Source: Haliea sp.
GTDB lineage: Bacteria > Pseudomonadota > Gammaproteobacteria > Pseudomonadales > Halieaceae
Length of the DNA stretch: 36,989 nucleotides
Direction of reading: 5' to 3'
NCBI GenBank assembly: GCA_009937575.1
Contig: JAACFI010000006.1
Location: 1 to 36,989, forward strand
In this document: one piece after another, positions 1 to 10,278 of the stretch
Layout: each line of letters opens with the position of its first letter
How positions within the stretch are numbered: the stretch's first letter is position 1
Notes under the pieces: generated by a model
What the model was told of the DNA's origin: nothing
Database searches by the model: none
The model's input: only the letters and a program-made list of their open reading frames with translations
Translations under genes and position numbers: made by a program

Positions 1-1319
1 GGGTCGAATACCGTGATATCCGCGTCGGCGCCCGCGCTGATCCGGCCCTTGCGGGCGAATACCGGCGCTATTGGCTCCAGGCGCTTCGCCGGAAACAGGG
101 TCATTTTCGATAGGGCGGTCATCAGGTCCAGGGCCTTTTGTTCACGCACGTAGCGGCCCAGCACCCGGGAATAGCTGCCGATTCCCTGGGGCGGCACACC
201 GATGGACTCGCTGACAATCGGGGTGCCGTCGGTGACCACGATCACCCCGGGCTCCAGCAGGGCCTCCCGGGTCCACGCCTCCTTGACATAATGGTGGATA
301 ACCATGCCTTCCGGGTGCTCCTTGCGATAGCGCTCCCAGGTAGTTCTATCGAAGCGCTCCCCGGTGGCTGCCCATTCCACATCCTCGTAAGTGATGTCGA
401 AAATAGCCTGCCAGTCGCGACCGAACACTGCTGCGGAGATGGAGGTGGTGCCGGCATTGTAAGGGAACATTTCTGTGGTGATGTCCACCCCTTGCTCCCG
501 TGCCTTGCGAATCGCGGCCAGGAACTCGCCGGTGGCCTTCATGGCACTGTGCTGCAGGTGACAGACGTGCACCGGTGCGCCGGTGGAGCGAGCCATGTCG
601 ATCACTTCCACCAGACCCGCCGGGTCCCCGGCCAGGCCGCGGCGAATGTGTACGAAGACCGGCACCTGGCGCTTGCCGGCCACCTCGAAGATCATCCGCA
701 GTTCCTCCGCACCGACTGCAGCACTGATGTAATCCAGGGGCAGGCCGATTCCCAGCCCGCCCTGGTCGAGTGCCTCAAGTAGCAGGCCACGCATAGTTTC
801 AATCTGCTCGGTAGTGGCCCGCTGACGGAACGCAGGACCGGCAAAATCGATACCGCTGGCTCCGCTCAGCAGTTCCTGGGGCCTGACGCCCTGCACTACC
901 TGCAGGCGGATCATAGTGTAACCGGCGGAAGCGCCGTGATTGAGCGGCGCCCCCTGCCGCAACTGCGCACCGGCCGCGTCTACCGGCCAGGCCCCAGCCT
1001 CCAGTTCCAGGGTCGTGGTCACACCATCCAGTGCCTGGTAACGCAGGCCCAACGGGGTGAGGGAATGATTGTGCAGGTCGATGAAGCCCGGCGCCACCAC
1101 CAGCCCGGACACATCGATGACCCGCTCCCCAGCCAGTGGCTGCTCGCTGATCGCTGCGACACGGCCGTCCCGGACACCGACATCATAGATGCCGTCGCGG
1201 CCACTCTCGGGGTCCATAACTCGACCACCGTGCAACACCAGATTGTAGTTCCCGCCGTGAGCGAGCGCCGAAAGACACAATAAAAAAAGAGTTACTACGT
1301 GTCGGCAAGTCCTCGCCAT
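1..1319 (-). CDS. Secreted D-aminoacylase-type amidohydrolase (3' end cut by window edge)
   Basis: The frame is open from an ATG at 1319 to the left edge: 439 codons and no stop, so the C-terminus lies outside. Residues 1-22 look like a signal peptide, suggesting a periplasmic enzyme. The amidohydrolase-superfamily metal motif GFIDLHNHS is at about 78-86, followed by GVTTTLELEAG (about 99-109), then His-containing strands (VFVHIRRG, VHVCHLQHS) and a VVTDGTP motif carrying the likely catalytic Asp. This order fits the D-aminoacylase / N-acyl-D-amino-acid deacylase group, which removes acyl groups from D-amino acids. The ELE segment replaces the Cys-bearing loop of classical D-aminoacylases and resembles the branch annotated as D-glutamate deacylase, but the substrate is not provable from sequence. 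It diverges from the TonB receptor across about 115 bp. No clear Shine-Dalgarno precedes the ATG. Confidence 0.85.
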   Translation of the reverse strand, partial: MARTCRHVVTLFLLCLSALAHGGNYNLVLHGGRVMDPESGRDGIYDVGVRDGRVAAISEQPLAGERVIDVSGLVVAPGFIDLHNHSLTPLGLRYQALDGVTTTLELEAGAWPVDAAGAQLRQGAPLNHGASAGYTMIRLQVVQGVRPQELLSGASGIDFAGPAFRQRATTEQIETMRGLLLEALDQGGLGIGLPLDYISAAVGAEELRMIFEVAGKRQVPVFVHIRRGLAGDPAGLVEVIDMARSTGAPVHVCHLQHSAMKATGEFLAAIRKAREQGVDITTEMFPYNAGTTSISAAVFGRDWQAIFDITYEDVEWAATGERFDRTTWERYRKEHPEGMVIHHYVKEAWTREALLEPGVIVVTDGTPIVSESIGVPPQGIGSYSRVLGRYVREQKALDLMTALSKMTLFPAKRLEPIAPVFARKGRISAGADADITVFD

Positions 1320-1434
1320 ATCAGAATCCGGGGTATTATTGCAGGGAGACTCCCAAACTATCCCCATTACGTGCTCTAAATCAAGGAATTGACTCTGCCA
1401 TCACCTAGAATAAGCCAAAAAATTGAGACCACGA

Positions 1435-3519
1435 ATGGACAACAATAAATTTCGTCGCTGCAAGCTGGCGCTGGCAGTTTGCGTTGTTACCGGTTCTGCC
1501 TCGGTACAATCTGCCAACGAGGAGCGCTCTATCGAGGGAGGCAGACTAGAGGAAACCGTCGTCACGGCTAGCCGCACCGAGCAGCGGATATTCGATAGCA
1601 GCGCGTCGCTGAGTGTGATAAATGAGGAAGATCTTGCACGGTCTACCGCACCGAGCCTGGCGGAACTGATGCGCGATCTTCCCGGTGTGCAGGTAACCGA
1701 CTCCGGTCAGCCCGGCCTCGGCCGGGTGCGCATCCGCGGGGAGGAGTCACGCCGCACTGCTATCCTGATCAACAGCCAGGAGGTCACTGACCACTATGAG
1801 GTGGGCACACCCCTGACCCTTCACCCCGCGATGATCGAGCGCATCGAAGTCATCCGCGGCTCCGGTGCGGTACTCTACGGCTCCCGCGCCCTGAGCGGAG
1901 TGGTTAATTTCATGACCCGCAAGGGCGGTACGGAACCCGTGCAGGTAACCCTCTCCGGGGGTTATGACAGCGCCACCGAGGGTTACGACAACTTCGCCAG
2001 CGTCTACGGCAACCTCAATGGCTTCGAGTATCGCGTTGCCTGGTCGAAAAGCGACCACGAGGAGCGCTCCACGCCGGCAGGTGAGATGGAAAATACGGCC
2101 TTCGACAACGAAAGCCTGTACCTCTATGCTGGCAGGGCCTTCGGTGATCACCGGTTTGAGTATACTTATGAGGACTTCGAATCCAGCAGTGACGTCTTTG
2201 TGGAAGAAGAGGTCAAGCACACCTATCCACTCACCGATTTCTACCTGGAAACACCGAAGCGCGATCGTGACAAGCACGGTCTTTTTTATACCTGGGACGC
2301 CGACGGTACCTGGCTCAAATCCCTCAGTGCCAACGCCTATCACCAGGAGAGTGACAGGCACTTCTATACCTACTCGGAACTGGTGTGGTACCAACGGGAT
2401 ATCAACAACTACAGCGATCTCGAAACCGACGGTGCACTGCTGCAACTGGATCTCCAGCCACTGGCGGGGCACAGCCTGATCGCGGGCCTGCAGTACCTGA
2501 ACGACGAGGTGGACCAGACCCGTCATGTGGACACCCTGTCGTGGACGCCAACGATCGCCCAGACCGGTGTCGAAATCATCAGCGACAAGGCCAACATCGA
2601 AACCTGGGCCTGGTTCGCCCAGGACCAGTGGGACATCAGCGAAAGCCTGTCGCTGACCGCGGGGCTTCGCCAGTATTTCGTGGAGGGTGAACTGGACGAT
2701 ACCAACCGGGAATCCCTGACCCCGGGTAACCTGGACGACGACGACGAATTGATCGGCGCACTGGGCCTGGTGTGGAGCCTGAACGACAGTATCCGCCTGC
2801 GGGCCAACTACTCGGAGGGCTATGTCTATCCCTCGCTGGCACAACTGGCCACCGGCGCCTACGCGGGTTCCAGTTTCGTCAACCCGGATCCCGAGCTGGA
2901 GCCGGAAACCTCGGATAATTTCGAGCTGGGCATGCGCCTGCAGAACGGTGGTTTCATGCTCGATGCCACCGTTTTCTACACTGAGTCCGACGACTACATT
3001 CACCACCTGCCCTGCGAGCCCGAGGATGGCTGTCCGGGCCGCAGGGACCGCTACTACACCAATATCGGTGAGTCCAAGGCCCATGGCGTGGAGCTGTACA
3101 TGGCCTACGCCAGCAGTTGGGCGAACCTGGAGCCCTACACCAGTCTCACCTGGACCAAGCGGCGCCTGGACTACGCGGAGTTTTCCACCTGGGATTCCGG
3201 CATTCCGGACTTCAGCGGCCGGGCCGGCCTGCGCTGGCAGGGGACCATCATGTCTGTTCCCAACCTCTGGTCCGACATCTACCTGCGCGGCGAATCCTCC
3301 TCCCAACTCTCGGAGCCGGGCACGGTTCGCGACGTACTGGAGGACAAGGACGACTGGGTCACTGTAAACCTGGAGACCGGCATCGACTTCGGCAGCCGCC
3401 AGCAGTATCAGTTCGCCCTGAACCTGTTCAACATGACCGACAAGGAATATATCGCTTCCACTGAGAATCTCTATGGTCCTGAACGAAGTGTGGCAGTTAA
3501 GCTTACTTTGAACTGGTAG
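1435..3519 (+). CDS. TonB-dependent outer-membrane receptor
   Basis: This 694-aa protein has an N-terminal signal peptide (about 1-27) and a TonB-box-like segment EETVVTASRTEQ (about 39-50). A plug domain follows (VINEEDLARS, LPGVQVTDSG, RIRGEE, IEVIRGSGAVLYGSRALSGVVN), then a beta-barrel with a terminal strand ending VKLTLNW. Such receptors import ligands across the outer membrane using TonB-ExbBD energy. The FepA/CirA-like plug suggests a siderophore, heme or other metal complex, but the ligand cannot be read from the sequence. The ATG at 1435 is preferred over an in-frame TTG at 1423 because it directly precedes the basic n-region. I see no Fur box. The gene is convergent with nrdJb, with a REP-like hairpin between them. 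Confidence 0.93.
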   Translation: MDNNKFRRCKLALAVCVVTGSASVQSANEERSIEGGRLEETVVTASRTEQRIFDSSASLSVINEEDLARSTAPSLAELMRDLPGVQVTDSGQPGLGRVRIRGEESRRTAILINSQEVTDHYEVGTPLTLHPAMIERIEVIRGSGAVLYGSRALSGVVNFMTRKGGTEPVQVTLSGGYDSATEGYDNFASVYGNLNGFEYRVAWSKSDHEERSTPAGEMENTAFDNESLYLYAGRAFGDHRFEYTYEDFESSSDVFVEEEVKHTYPLTDFYLETPKRDRDKHGLFYTWDADGTWLKSLSANAYHQESDRHFYTYSELVWYQRDINNYSDLETDGALLQLDLQPLAGHSLIAGLQYLNDEVDQTRHVDTLSWTPTIAQTGVEIISDKANIETWAWFAQDQWDISESLSLTAGLRQYFVEGELDDTNRESLTPGNLDDDDELIGALGLVWSLNDSIRLRANYSEGYVYPSLAQLATGAYAGSSFVNPDPELEPETSDNFELGMRLQNGGFMLDATVFYTESDDYIHHLPCEPEDGCPGRRDRYYTNIGESKAHGVELYMAYASSWANLEPYTSLTWTKRRLDYAEFSTWDSGIPDFSGRAGLRWQGTIMSVPNLWSDIYLRGESSSQLSEPGTVRDVLEDKDDWVTVNLETGIDFGSRQQYQFALNLFNMTDKEYIASTENLYGPERSVAVKLTLNW

Positions 3520-3530
3520 TGCTGGGAGTG

Positions 3531-3554
3531 ATGGTGCGTGGTACGCACCCTACG
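3531..3554. repeat. REP-like hairpin, single copy
   Basis: ATGGTGCGTGGTACGCACCC followed by TACG forms a hairpin: GGTGCGT at 3533-3539 pairs with ACGCACC at 3543-3549. The same unit occurs twice, inverted, at 22504-22549. It lies between two convergent 3' ends (TonB receptor and nrdJb), a typical place for REP elements, and has no T-tract to act as an intrinsic terminator. Confidence 0.7.
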
Positions 3555-3592
3555 GAGGGGATAAAGCAGGCCTCGCACTTGCCTGGGTCACC

Positions 3593-4291
3593 TCAACCGC
3601 ACTTGGAGTCGCCGCAACTGAGGCAGGTCATACAGCCGTCCATCATCACCATGGCCTTGGTGTAGCATTTGCCACACAGGGTAGCGCTGTCAGGGAAATT
3701 CACATCACTGCCTGACTCGTGATCGCCACCGGCCTTTGCCGCTTCGAACTCGGCGCGTTTCTCGGCGAGGTATTTACGCTGGTGCTCGTCCAGTCCCTCA
3801 TCCTGCAACAGCCCGATCATCTTCATATGCGACTCTATCGCATAGCCGATATCCGCCACCAGCGATGGCATATAGCGTCCGCCCGGCTTGAAATAACCAC
3901 CTTTGGGATCGAAGACCGCCTTCATTTCCTCCACCAGGAAAGTGGAATCGCCCCCCTTGCGAAATACCGCGGAAATTACCCTGGTAAGGGCCACTACCCA
4001 TTGGAAGTGATCCATATTCTTGGAGTTGATAAAGATCTCGAAGGGTCGGCGCAGTTCGTGCTCGGTGCCCTCATTGAGCACGATATCATTAATCGTGACG
4101 TACAGCGCATGCTCCGACAGGGGCGTTTTTATCTTGTAAGTGGAGCCCATCAGTAATTCAGGGCGTTCCACGCTCTCATGCATATGCACCACGTCCGCCT
4201 TGCGTTCCGGGGCCGCATCCCCGTCACCGCCCGCGTGACTCTCCTCCACCACCCGGTAGTCGACGATTTTGCTGTCTATTTTTTTTGCCAT
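3593..4291 (-). CDS. nrdJb: Class II ribonucleotide reductase, C-terminal subunit NrdJb
   Basis: The 232-aa protein carries the C-terminal part of a split adenosylcobalamin-dependent ribonucleotide reductase. The body (about 50-170) looks like the TSCPD-type domain found after class II catalytic domains. The end is a cysteine cluster, CGKCYTKAMVMMDGCMTCLSCGDSKC, abbreviated here as CGKC...CMTCLSCGDSKC, which fits a zinc-binding and thiol-relay tail that re-reduces the active site. Length and position match PA5496-type NrdJb of Pseudomonas. It starts 10 bp after the nrdJa stop, so the two form one transcription unit. Codons 3-5 make a run of eight A, a possible slippage site just after the start. 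Confidence 0.93.
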   Translation of the reverse strand: MAKKIDSKIVDYRVVEESHAGGDGDAAPERKADVVHMHESVERPELLMGSTYKIKTPLSEHALYVTINDIVLNEGTEHELRRPFEIFINSKNMDHFQWVVALTRVISAVFRKGGDSTFLVEEMKAVFDPKGGYFKPGGRYMPSLVADIGYAIESHMKMIGLLQDEGLDEHQRKYLAEKRAEFEAAKAGGDHESGSDVNFPDSATLCGKCYTKAMVMMDGCMTCLSCGDSKCG

Positions 4292-4301
4292 GGCTGCGAC
4301 C

Positions 4302-6449
4302 TCAGAATTTTCCGTAGTAACCTTCTTTCAAGGCGTCATAGAGATTGGCCACGGTGTGAACCTGACCGTCGTATTCCACCTCTTCATCCCCTGCAAGTTG
4401 TACGCTGGAACCGTTTTCCAGGGTGAATTCATAGCGTGTATTCTTAAGGTCCTGTTCCTTTACCATCACCCCCTGGAAAGCCTCGGGGTTGAAGCGGAAA
4501 GTGGTACAGCCCTTGAGGCCCTTCTCGTGGGCGTAGCGGTAGATATCCTTGAAATCTTCAAAAGGAAAATTGGTCGGCACATTGGCGGTTTTGGAGATGG
4601 AGGAATCCACCCATTTCTGCGCCGCCGCCTGCACATCCACGTGCTGCCGCGGAGTTATATCATCCGCGCTGATGAAATAATCCGGCAGGCATTTATCCTC
4701 GTCCTCGCTGTGAGGCATCGCCTGCGGATTGATATGGTGCCGGTAAGCCAGCAGCTCATAGGAAAATACATCTACCTTGGCCTTGCTCTTCTTGCCCGGC
4801 ACGATGATATTGCGCGCGTAGTGATGGGCAAAACTCGGTTCAATCCCGTTGCTGACATTATTACCCAGTGACAGGGAAATGGTGCCGGTAGGGGCTATGG
4901 AACTGTGGTGGGTAAAGCGACTGCCCTCCTCTTCCAGTGCGGCAACCAGATCGGGCTCCACCTCCCTCAGCTGCCGCATGTAGCGACTGTAACGCGTGTG
5001 CAGGATACGGCCCGGTACCGTATCCCCCTGCCGGAAGCCATCGGCCTCAAGTTCAGGCCGCAGACGCAACAGTGCGGGGGTGATTTCGAACTCCTCTTCC
5101 ATAATCGGCGCCGGGCCTTTTTCGCGGGCCAGTGCCAGTCCCTCACGCCAACCCTCCACCGCGAGGCTGCGGGCCACGGACTCGGTGAACTCCAGTGAAT
5201 CGGCCTCGCCATATTTCATCCGCAGCATCGTCAGGGCCGAACCCAGGCCCAGGAAGCCCATACCGTGGCGGCGTTTTGCAAGAATCTCCCCGCGCTGGCC
5301 CTCGAGGGCCAGGCCGTTGATTTCAACCACGTTATCCAGCATGCGGGTGAAAACGGCCACCACTTCCCGGAACCTTTTCCAGTCGAAGTGGGCGTCGGCG
5401 GCAAATGGACTGACCACAAAGCGCGTGAGGTTGACCGAGCCCAGAAGACAGCTTCCATGGGGGGGCAGGGGCTGCTCCCCACAGGGATTGGTCGCGCGTA
5501 TATTCTCGCAGAACCAGTTATTGTTACAGTCGTTGACCCGATCGATGAGAATGAAGCCGGGCTCTGCATAGTCATAGGTGGAACGCATGATGGTGTCCCA
5601 CAGCTCCCGTGCCCGCACCGTCCTCAAAATCCGGCAGGCAACCCGGCCACTGTCGTCGCTGATATATGGATGGCCCACCGGCCACTCGCGCCACAGCACC
5701 TGCCCCTCGTCCGCCAGATCTATATCCTGCTGCACTGCTTGTTCCGAAGTGAGCGGGAACACCAGCGGCCAGTCACTGTCTTCGCTCACTGCCTGCATGA
5801 ATTCCTCGGTGATCAGCAGTGACAGGTTGAACTGTCGTAGTTTTCCGTCCTGGCGTTTGGCCGCGATGAACTCTTCCACATCCGGGTGGCTGACATCGAA
5901 CGTCGCCATCTGTGCCCCCCGCCTGCCCCCGGCGGAGGAGATGGTAAAGCACATACTGTCATAGACGTCCATGAAGGACAGCGGACCTGAAGTCTGCGCC
6001 CCGGCGCCGGCGACGTAGCTGTCCCGGGGGCGCAGCGTGGAGAATTCATAACCTATTCCACAACCGGCCTTCAGGGTAATACCCGCCTCATGCAGGCCAC
6101 CCAGGATGTCGTCCATGGAATCCTCTATGGTGGCGGAAACGGTACAGTTGATGGTAGATGTTTCCGGCTTGTGCGCCCCCGCTCCCGCATTGGACAGAAT
6201 CCTGCCCGCAGGAATCGCGCCCTGGCGCAGTGCCCAGAGAAAACGCTCGTACCAGTGATGCCGGGCATCTTCAGATTCGAGGTCCGCGAGGGCCCGGGCT
6301 ACACGCGCCAGGCTCGCGTCGACATCTCTGTCAAGCGCCTCGCCTACACTGTTCTTCAATTGGTATTTCTGGCGCCAGATGTCCAGGGCGGCACCCTGTA
6401 ACGGCACAAGGTCTTCATATTCGGTGGCTGGGGAAGATGCGACGTGCAT
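4302..6449 (-). CDS. nrdJa: Adenosylcobalamin-dependent ribonucleotide reductase, catalytic subunit NrdJa
   Basis: This is the 715-aa catalytic chain of a class II ribonucleotide reductase, which reduces ribonucleotides to deoxyribonucleotides using a cobalamin-derived radical and needs no oxygen. The active-site cysteines are visible: Cys102 in INCTVS, Cys323 in NPCGEQPL (thiyl radical, with Glu325) and Cys334 in GSCLLGS. A PTGTISLSLGN motif lies further on. The ATG at 6449 is preferred over a TTG at 6494 because GGAG sits about 6-10 nt before it. The C-terminal thiol relay is missing and is supplied by nrdJb downstream. The upstream region has an FNR box, a -10 and two NrdR boxes, which predict induction at low oxygen and NrdR repression when dATP is high. 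Confidence 0.95.
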   Translation of the reverse strand: MHVASSPATEYEDLVPLQGAALDIWRQKYQLKNSVGEALDRDVDASLARVARALADLESEDARHHWYERFLWALRQGAIPAGRILSNAGAGAHKPETSTINCTVSATIEDSMDDILGGLHEAGITLKAGCGIGYEFSTLRPRDSYVAGAGAQTSGPLSFMDVYDSMCFTISSAGGRRGAQMATFDVSHPDVEEFIAAKRQDGKLRQFNLSLLITEEFMQAVSEDSDWPLVFPLTSEQAVQQDIDLADEGQVLWREWPVGHPYISDDSGRVACRILRTVRARELWDTIMRSTYDYAEPGFILIDRVNDCNNNWFCENIRATNPCGEQPLPPHGSCLLGSVNLTRFVVSPFAADAHFDWKRFREVVAVFTRMLDNVVEINGLALEGQRGEILAKRRHGMGFLGLGSALTMLRMKYGEADSLEFTESVARSLAVEGWREGLALAREKGPAPIMEEEFEITPALLRLRPELEADGFRQGDTVPGRILHTRYSRYMRQLREVEPDLVAALEEEGSRFTHHSSIAPTGTISLSLGNNVSNGIEPSFAHHYARNIIVPGKKSKAKVDVFSYELLAYRHHINPQAMPHSEDEDKCLPDYFISADDITPRQHVDVQAAAQKWVDSSISKTANVPTNFPFEDFKDIYRYAHEKGLKGCTTFRFNPEAFQGVMVKEQDLKNTRYEFTLENGSSVQLAGDEEVEYDGQVHTVANLYDALKEGYYGKF

Positions 6450-6514
6450 GGTGAACTCCTGTCCCGCTGTTTTTGTTGTTATTGCACCGGGCAACCGGCT
6501 GAGCGAGCGCCAGA

Positions 6515-6530
6515 ACCCAACATATGGTAT
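6515..6530. promoter_or_regulatory. NrdR box, promoter-distal
   Basis: ACCCAACATATGGTAT matches 12 of 16 positions of the NrdR consensus ACACWATATATWGTGT. It is exactly 32 bp from the second box at 6547-6562, about three helical turns, as paired NrdR boxes normally are. Both lie at or downstream of the predicted nrdJ transcription start. Confidence 0.75.
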
Positions 6531-6546
6531 TTACAATACATACATA

Positions 6547-6562
6547 ACACCATATATGGGTC
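6547..6562. promoter_or_regulatory. NrdR box, overlapping transcription start
   Basis: ACACCATATATGGGTC matches 11 of 16 consensus positions, including the central ATATAT. It abuts the predicted nrdJ -10 (TATAGT on the minus strand, 6568-6563), so NrdR binding would block RNA polymerase. Confidence 0.78.
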
Positions 6563-6589
6563 ACTATACACCCACAGATTCGATGTATG

Positions 6590-6603
6590 CTGATCCAGAT
6601 CAA
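6590..6603 (-). promoter_or_regulatory. FNR/Anr-type box of the nrdJ promoter
   Basis: CTGATCCAGATCAA matches TTGATNNNNATCAA at 9 of 10 informative bases. On the minus strand a TATAGT -10 is centred 31 bp downstream (6568-6563), close to the spacing of a class II FNR promoter with the box at -41.5. That places the start near 6556, about 107 nt before the nrdJa ATG. Confidence 0.75.
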
Positions 6604-6658
6604 TAGAACGGCCGCCACCACTCCTTTCCCACCCCTGTAGTGTGGAACTGGTGGAACT

Positions 6659-6718
6659 GGGGACAGACCCCAATTTAAAAAAGGGGCTGGCCCCTTTTTT
6701 AAATTGGGGTCTGTCCCC
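6659..6718. repeat. 60-bp near-perfect palindrome (REP/MITE-like)
   Basis: Two 29-bp arms, GGGGACAGACCCC plus AATTTAAAAAAGGGGC and their exact complement, flank a 2-nt centre (TG). The GGGGACAGACCCC / GGGGTCTGTCCCC ends are of the type I recall from dispersed intergenic repeats associated with Y1 (REP-type) transposases in proteobacteria. It sits between the nrdJ promoter and the nirS terminator. There is no coding capacity. Confidence 0.85.
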
Positions 6719-6733
6719 TAAAAAGAAAGCCAT

Positions 6734-6760
6734 AAAAAAACCGGCGCCACAGGCGCCGGT
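6734..6760 (-). terminator. Intrinsic terminator of nirS
   Basis: On the minus strand an 8-bp stem CCGGCGCC / GGCGCCGG with a 3-nt loop is followed by TTTTTTT. It begins about 26 nt after the nirS stop codon, so it closes the nirI-nirS unit. Confidence 0.92.
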
Positions 6761-6785
6761 TCAGGTTCAGATTGGCAGCTCTAGA

Positions 6786-8570
<1,785 letters not shown>

Positions 8571-8594
8571 CTATGCTTCCCAATAAAAAGTACC

Positions 8595-8608
8595 ATGATG
8601 CAGGTCAA
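8595..8608 (-). promoter_or_regulatory. Weak FNR-like box before nirS
   Basis: ATGATGCAGGTCAA (minus strand TTGACCTGCATCAT) matches the FNR consensus at 8 of 10 bases. TAGTCT on the minus strand is centred about 31 bp downstream and could be the -10, giving a start near 8560, about 30 nt before the nirS ATG. This would allow nirS to be induced separately from nirI. Confidence 0.55.
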
Positions 8609-8627
8609 GAAAAACCCAGCCGAACGC

Positions 8628-10154
8628 TCAGGCATCGGAAGCGATCACCGCCTCGGCCTTGCGGCGCTCCTTGTCCTCGCGCTTCTTGCGTTTCTCCACC
8701 AGCGGCGGGCAGCGCCCGTCATCCCAATAGGTTACCTGGCACTCCAGGCAGTAGTGACACTCGTTGTCGATGATCTCGCCGGTGGGTTTGATCGCGGCAA
8801 TCTGGCACTGGTGGGCGCAGGCCTGGCAGGGTTTGCCACATTCCCGCCGGCGGCGCAGCCAGTCGAAGATCCGGAAGCGGGTGACGAAACTCAGCCCCGC
8901 TCCCAGGGGGCAGAGGTACTTGCAGTAGAACTTGCTGTTGATGGCGGAAACCGCCAGCAGCGCCACCGCGTAGATGACAAACTCCGGCTCACGGGCAAAG
9001 CGCAATATAAAGGTGGTCTTGAAGGGCTCCACTTCCGCCAGGCGCGCCGCGTTCACCATGGAGTCCAGTGACAGGCCCACCAGGGCGATGAGGATCAGGT
9101 ACTTTATCGCCCACAGACGCTCGTGCACCATCTGCGGCAGGCGGTAACCCTCGAACCCCAGGCGATTCGCCAGTTTGCTGATCAGGTCCTGGGCGGCACC
9201 AAAGGGGCACAGCCAGCCGCAGTACACCCCCCTGCCCCACAGCAGGATGCTGATGGCAACGAAGGCCCACAGCACGAACACTATCGGCTCAATCAGCAAC
9301 GTATCCCAGGAAAACCCGCCGGTAAGGCTGTGGAAGAAGGCCAGCAGATTGATGACCGACAGCTGCGCCGAGCAATAGAAGCCGATAAAAAATACCGTGA
9401 AGAGCAGATACACCACCCGCAGGCGATGAAACAGCACCGTGTGTTCCACCAGCAAGTCCTGGAAAAACAGGATGGCCATCAACAGCAGCAGTGCCAGCAG
9501 GATAACGCCGAGCTCAATAGCCCGGTCTTCCCACAGTAACTGCCAGGCGGGGACTTCCTCGAAAGCGCTCTCTTGCGGCTCTGCTCCCGGCGCGGGGCCG
9601 AAACCCGGCATCGCCGGTGATCTCCCGCGGGGAATACCGTAGGCCTCGGCAACACTGCGCACCGCCTTGTTGACCGAGCTGGTCAGCACCATGGTGGTGA
9701 TCGTGGCACCGGTAATACCGTCGATACCCACGTAGCCGGCTCGCCGATGGGCCCCCACCCGCACCCTGTCCGTCGTTTTCTTACCCACGAACTGCGCGAT
9801 AAAGGTGTTCAGGTCGTCATCTGACACACCGATCACCAGGATAGGCTCCTCGTGATGGAGGATTTCGACACCCTTTATTAGGCCATCTTCACCCAGCCCC
9901 ACCACCGTGTTGATCGGTTTGCCCGAATAGGCGGAGATCGGCGCCAACTCACCGGTGGTAAACGCGAACCCCAGCTGGCCGCGTTCACCGCGCACCGCGT
10001 AGGCCGGGACCTTGCCATTGAGGAGTGTGATCGACTGAGCCGTGGGAAAAACCCTGCGCACTTCTTCCAGTGTCAATTCACCCGCATTGGCAGACACCGA
10101 TGATGCCAGCAGGAATAATGTCAACAGCGAGATCAGGAACCGGCGAACAGGCAT
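8628..10154 (-). CDS. nirI: NirI/NosR-type membrane flavo-iron-sulfur protein
   Basis: This 508-aa protein has the NosR/NirI architecture. After a signal peptide comes a periplasmic FMN-binding domain with DGITGAT, where Thr151 is the likely covalent FMN attachment. About five membrane helices carry two CxxxCP motifs (CGWLCP at 312-317 and CKYLCP at 411-416). A cytoplasmic ferredoxin-like tail has Cys439, 443, 446, 450 and Cys466, 469, 472, 482. Such proteins support nitrite or nitrous-oxide reductase expression or activity, probably by electron transfer. It is shorter than typical NosR (about 700 aa) or NirI (about 640 aa as I recall), the shortfall being in the periplasmic part. Its place upstream of nirS, and the absence of nosZ here, favour NirI. 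A perfect FNR box lies 78-91 bp upstream. Confidence 0.85.
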   Translation of the reverse strand: MPVRRFLISLLTLFLLASSVSANAGELTLEEVRRVFPTAQSITLLNGKVPAYAVRGERGQLGFAFTTGELAPISAYSGKPINTVVGLGEDGLIKGVEILHHEEPILVIGVSDDDLNTFIAQFVGKKTTDRVRVGAHRRAGYVGIDGITGATITTMVLTSSVNKAVRSVAEAYGIPRGRSPAMPGFGPAPGAEPQESAFEEVPAWQLLWEDRAIELGVILLALLLLMAILFFQDLLVEHTVLFHRLRVVYLLFTVFFIGFYCSAQLSVINLLAFFHSLTGGFSWDTLLIEPIVFVLWAFVAISILLWGRGVYCGWLCPFGAAQDLISKLANRLGFEGYRLPQMVHERLWAIKYLILIALVGLSLDSMVNAARLAEVEPFKTTFILRFAREPEFVIYAVALLAVSAINSKFYCKYLCPLGAGLSFVTRFRIFDWLRRRRECGKPCQACAHQCQIAAIKPTGEIIDNECHYCLECQVTYWDDGRCPPLVEKRKKREDKERRKAEAVIASDA

Positions 10155-10231
10155 ATTGTTTTTTCCGCCCGGGGCGCAGCATTACACCCCATTATGGCAG
10201 ATCATCCTAGTACGCGCCGTTAACGGTCCCG

Positions 10232-10245
10232 TTGATCTGAATCAA
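10232..10245 (-). promoter_or_regulatory. Perfect FNR/Anr box driving nirI
   Basis: TTGATCTGAATCAA is a full match to TTGATNNNNATCAA. On the minus strand TAGGAT (10209-10204) is centred exactly 32 bp away, the geometry of a class II FNR promoter, giving a start near 10197 and a leader of about 42 nt before nirI. In the other direction the same geometry would put a start on the ATG at 10279, so it fits nirI better. Confidence 0.88.
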
Positions 10246-10278
10246 ACATCTATTGGCTACTTTGAGGTCTGATAAGGT

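Noticed and set aside
1389-1412. Sigma70 promoter (TTGACT ... TAGAAT) before the TonB receptor
   Set aside because: The spacing is only 11 bp, too short for a working promoter.
1747-3306. 519-aa open frame on the minus strand opposite the TonB receptor
   Set aside because: It is a frame shadow of a clear TonB receptor in a GC-rich genome and shows no domain or ribosome site.
6450-6640. Cobalamin riboswitch before the B12-dependent nrdJ
   Set aside because: No B12-box-like GCCACTG or extended leader folding was seen; the region is explained by FNR and NrdR sites.
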